Shown here one piece after another: positions 6,776 through 8,710 of a stretch of DNA of 8,710 nt (its first letter is position 1; each line of letters opens with the position of its first letter). Under the pieces are notes generated by a model that saw nothing but the letters and a program-made list of their open reading frames with translations, was not told the DNA's origin and made no database searches. Both the position numbers and the translations under genes were made by a program. Origin of the DNA: Candidatus Brocadiia bacterium (GTDB lineage: Bacteria > Planctomycetota > MHYJ01 > WSZJ01); the NCBI GenBank assembly GCA_013360825.1, contig JABWAY010000171.1, positions 1 to 8,710 on the forward strand, written 5' to 3'.

Positions 6776-8452
6776 CTAGAACCGGCGAACGGCCGCCACG
6801 GCGAGGATCAGCGCGATCAGCCCGGCGAGTGCGGCGGTGACACCGGGGGTTCCGGCTGCCGCCGCGAGCGGGGTGAGGGCGAGGCGGACGGCACCCCGGG
6901 CCGGCGAGCCGGCGACGACGGCCGCGGGAGCCTGCCCGGCGGTCGCGTACACGCGGCTGAACCAGGACCCGGCTCCGGACGACTCGAGGACCCGGCCCCG
7001 GAACTCCATCAGCCCGGCGACATCCGACGTCCTCCCGCCCCAAGCCGCCGTGGCGACCCAGCAGCCGTGACGGCTGCGGTGGCTCGACCCGCGGCGGACG
7101 CCGAACTCAAAGTCGTCCCCGATCCGGAAACTCTGGGCGGCGCTGTACGGCCCTGTCAGGCCGCCCAGGTCCGTGTACCGGATCCGCCAGTAGTGGACGG
7201 TGTCCCGCTGCAGGGAAATCAGGATCTGCTGGTCCGGGCAGCGCTCGTCCTTCGGAAGCGGCGCCCCGAGTGTCACGACGCCGGAATCGTAGAGAACGAT
7301 GGTGAAGGTCGGGTCGTCGGTCACCTGGAACTGCAGCTGCCCCGCACTGTCGACCGCGTTCGGATCCCGGTAGATCGCGCTGAAGACCGGCTGCTCGTCG
7401 GTCACCGGATTCGCAAACCCGCCGTCGCCCGACTGCGCGCCGTCATTCTGCTCGTTGACGAACAGCGTGTCCGCGGCACCCGGCGCTGTTGGCGCCTCGA
7501 CTTCGAAGCTCTCCACGGTTGAATAGGCGCCGAGGTTGCCGGCCTCATCGACTGCCCGCACTCTCCAGAAGTAGGTGCCGGGCGCCAGCGCTCCGCTCGA
7601 TACGGTGGACGTTGCAGGTGTCGCAGAGAACACGAACGGCGCGAGAGGGGGGTTCGTGGTATCGACCTCGACCTCATACCCCAGGACGACTCCGACGCCG
7701 CAGTCCGTGGAATCCGTGGAATCGCTCCAATCGAGCGAGACCGGCGCGAGGACGATCCCACCCCCGACGGGAAAAACGAGAGTCGGCGTCGTCGGCACCA
7801 CGCCGTCCCCGCAGATCGACAGGTTGTCAATGAACCAGCCCGAAAATGCATTGCTCAGGGCATCGACGGAACTGAAATTGAACCGGATCCGAACGCTCGT
7901 CGTGAGCGCAGGGAGCGTCACACCGTGAGAGTGAGGATGGAATGTGCCCATCGCGGCGCAATTCAGGGGAGCGGCACTGTTGTAGGTGAAGCTCGAGATC
8001 ACGGCCAGAGACACCCCGTCGAGCACGTCCATTCTCCGAACGTCCCAGGTGCTGCCGGTGTCTTCTGTCTCGTAGTTGCACTGAAACGACACGATGATCC
8101 TCGATGACCCCCCGACGGAGATCGCCGGGCTGGTCACCGCTCCGCTGTTGGGGCCGTCGATGGCGTCTTCCTCATAGTCGGTCCCGTCGTTGTAATTGAG
8201 CGACCCCGTGCTCCCCCCGAACGTCGGCCCGTCGACGCCCGTTCCTCCCGCACCGTCGCCGACCGTGCCGGGCGTGGCATCGACATCCCACCTCGGCGGG
8301 GGAACATCCGCGCTGGTGTGCGTCTCCGTCCACCCCGCCGGGAGTCCCGCGCCGCCATCAAAGGTCTCGGAATACGGCAGCGCCTGCGCCTGCGCCACCG
8401 CGGCGCTCAGCAGGAGCAGCGCGCTGGATAGAAAACCCACACGAAGTTTCAT
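6776..8452 (-). CDS. Secreted multidomain protein: choice-of-anchor-J-like, Fn3-like, CFI-box variant, C-terminal TM
   Basis: A 558-residue protein starting at ATG 8452-8450, with GGGAG 7 bases upstream. A signal peptide (MKLRVGFLSSALLLLSAAVAQAQA) should be cut near residue 22-24. Residues about 28-215 begin ETFDGGAGLPAGWTETHT and end GWFIDNLSICG, resembling jelly-roll/MAM-like choice-of-anchor J domains. Two Fn3-like beta-sandwich regions follow (about 222-318, with YFWRVRAVDEAGNLGAYS; and about 345-445, with HYWRIRYTDLGGLTGPYS). Near the end, CWVATAAWGG (464-473) followed by FRGRVLESSGAGSWFSRVY matches the CFI-box (usual form CFIATAAYG...LR.FRD..L). A hydrophobic helix (about 535-555) with a final RRF resembles a sorting or anchoring tail. 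It is likely exported and surface-attached. No catalytic motif is seen; a binding or adhesion role is a guess. The hairpin at 6727-6757 follows. Confidence 0.82.
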   Translation of the reverse strand: MKLRVGFLSSALLLLSAAVAQAQALPYSETFDGGAGLPAGWTETHTSADVPPPRWDVDATPGTVGDGAGGTGVDGPTFGGSTGSLNYNDGTDYEEDAIDGPNSGAVTSPAISVGGSSRIIVSFQCNYETEDTGSTWDVRRMDVLDGVSLAVISSFTYNSAAPLNCAAMGTFHPHSHGVTLPALTTSVRIRFNFSSVDALSNAFSGWFIDNLSICGDGVVPTTPTLVFPVGGGIVLAPVSLDWSDSTDSTDCGVGVVLGYEVEVDTTNPPLAPFVFSATPATSTVSSGALAPGTYFWRVRAVDEAGNLGAYSTVESFEVEAPTAPGAADTLFVNEQNDGAQSGDGGFANPVTDEQPVFSAIYRDPNAVDSAGQLQFQVTDDPTFTIVLYDSGVVTLGAPLPKDERCPDQQILISLQRDTVHYWRIRYTDLGGLTGPYSAAQSFRIGDDFEFGVRRGSSHRSRHGCWVATAAWGGRTSDVAGLMEFRGRVLESSGAGSWFSRVYATAGQAPAAVVAGSPARGAVRLALTPLAAAAGTPGVTAALAGLIALILAVAAVRRF

Positions 8453-8568
8453 GTGACGACTCCCATGATGAGGGCATGGTCGGCTGGGGCTGCCCCACCT
8501 GCTGCCCCGGACCGTCTGCGAATGCCGCCGGCCGCACTCCCGGGGCCTCCGGCCAGCACAGAAGGGCC

Positions 8569-8596
8569 ATCATGGGGAAATCGACGGCGATGTCAA
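8569..8596 (-). promoter_or_regulatory. Candidate sigma-70 promoter of the secreted multidomain protein gene
   Basis: On the minus strand a perfect -35 TTGACA (8596-8591) is followed after 16 bases by CATGAT (8574-8569), a 4/6 match to the -10 consensus. The leader to the ATG at 8452 would be about 110 nt. In such GC-rich DNA an exact TTGACA upstream of a gene is notable, but no transcription data exist. Confidence 0.45.
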
Positions 8597-8630
8597 GTTC
8601 ACTCGCTCGGCCTGTCGATGCCACGTGATT

Positions 8631-8668
8631 ATGTCACCACTGCGTCCAAGTAGAAATGTCACCCTGCG
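8631..8668 (+). repeat. Two direct ATGTCACC repeats, 25-bp period
   Basis: ATGTCACCACTGCG (8631-8644) recurs as ATGTCACCCTGCG (8656-8668). A third, shorter ATGTCA is at 8590-8595. Closely spaced TGTCA repeats just ahead of a strongly initiated plus-strand frame look like protein-binding sites, for example the transposase-binding end of an insertion sequence or an operator. The family cannot be named from this. Confidence 0.5.
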
Positions 8669-8688
8669 CGCCTCAAAGGGAGGAGCGA

Positions 8689-8710
8689 GTGACGAAGCAA
8701 CTGGCGCAGG
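8689..8710 (+). CDS. Possible start of a plus-strand gene (transposase or regulator?), runs off right edge
   Basis: A GTG at 8689 is preceded by GGGAGG (8678-8683) with a 5-base spacer, the strongest plus-strand ribosome binding site in the window. The seven visible codons read VTKQLAQ. It would be divergent to the secreted-protein gene. The upstream ATGTCACC repeats make an insertion-sequence transposase one option. Too few codons are visible to assign a family. Confidence 0.35.

Noticed and set aside
6389..7522. Plus-strand open frame of 377 codons
   Set aside because: Antisense to two well-supported genes, with Arg/Gly/Pro/Ala-rich filler composition and no start signal.
7701..7730. Tandem 9-base repeat encoding Asp-Ser-Thr twice in the secreted protein
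   Set aside because: Only two copies inside a linker of a beta-sandwich protein; normal for such sequences and without further structure.
1..8710. tRNA, rRNA or CRISPR array
   Set aside because: No cloverleaf, rRNA-like stretch or regularly spaced repeat series was found on reading both strands.

Overview
The window is GC-rich and densely coding. All six substantial genes lie on the minus strand, so the biological order runs from the right end to the left. PilM/PilN (inner-membrane type IV pilus assembly), a predicted outer-membrane beta-barrel, a CFI-box-type secreted protein and a CRTAC1/ASPIC-UnbV protein together suggest a high-GC, diderm, probably little-studied bacterium. Deltaproteobacteria-like, Acidobacteriota-like and Planctomycetota-like lineages all fit, and the sequence does not decide between them.

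Layout in transcription order: (1) 8452-6776, a secreted multidomain protein with signal peptide, choice-of-anchor-J-like domain, Fn3-like domains, a CFI-box variant and a C-terminal membrane helix. A candidate TTGACA promoter lies upstream and a strong hairpin (6727-6757) follows. (2) 6708-3424, a very large FG-GAP/CRTAC1-ASPIC-UnbV-TPR protein whose reading frame is interrupted by a single in-frame TGA at 4957-4959. (3) 3204-2065, a signal-peptide-bearing outer-membrane beta-barrel (DUF3187-like), closed by a textbook intrinsic terminator (2014-2047). (4) 1940-1200, a sugar-phosphate nucleotidyltransferase directly abutting (5) pilM (1199-162) and (6) the start of pilN (160 to the left edge), in a tight operon.

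The main discovery candidate is gene 2. Translating through the TGA gives one continuous frame of about 1094 codons. The beta-propeller calcium-loop repeats continue on both sides of the TGA. The codons just after it encode a TFFWRQVV segment, which I recall (unverified) as typical of this family. A perfect 6-bp hairpin with an AGGUC loop starts 10 nt after the UGA, at nearly the same spacing and with nearly the same loop (AGGUCU) as the E. coli fdhF SECIS element. TGA is used as an ordinary stop elsewhere in the window, including at the end of this same gene, so global recoding is not the explanation. I therefore propose a selenocysteine-containing CRTAC1/UnbV-family protein. A nonsense mutation or a sequencing error remains the alternative. 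No Sec machinery gene lies in the window.

At the right edge (about 8590-8710) repeated ATGTCA motifs and a plus-strand GTG with a very strong Shine-Dalgarno suggest the start of a different, divergently oriented element, possibly an insertion sequence. Too little is visible to name it.
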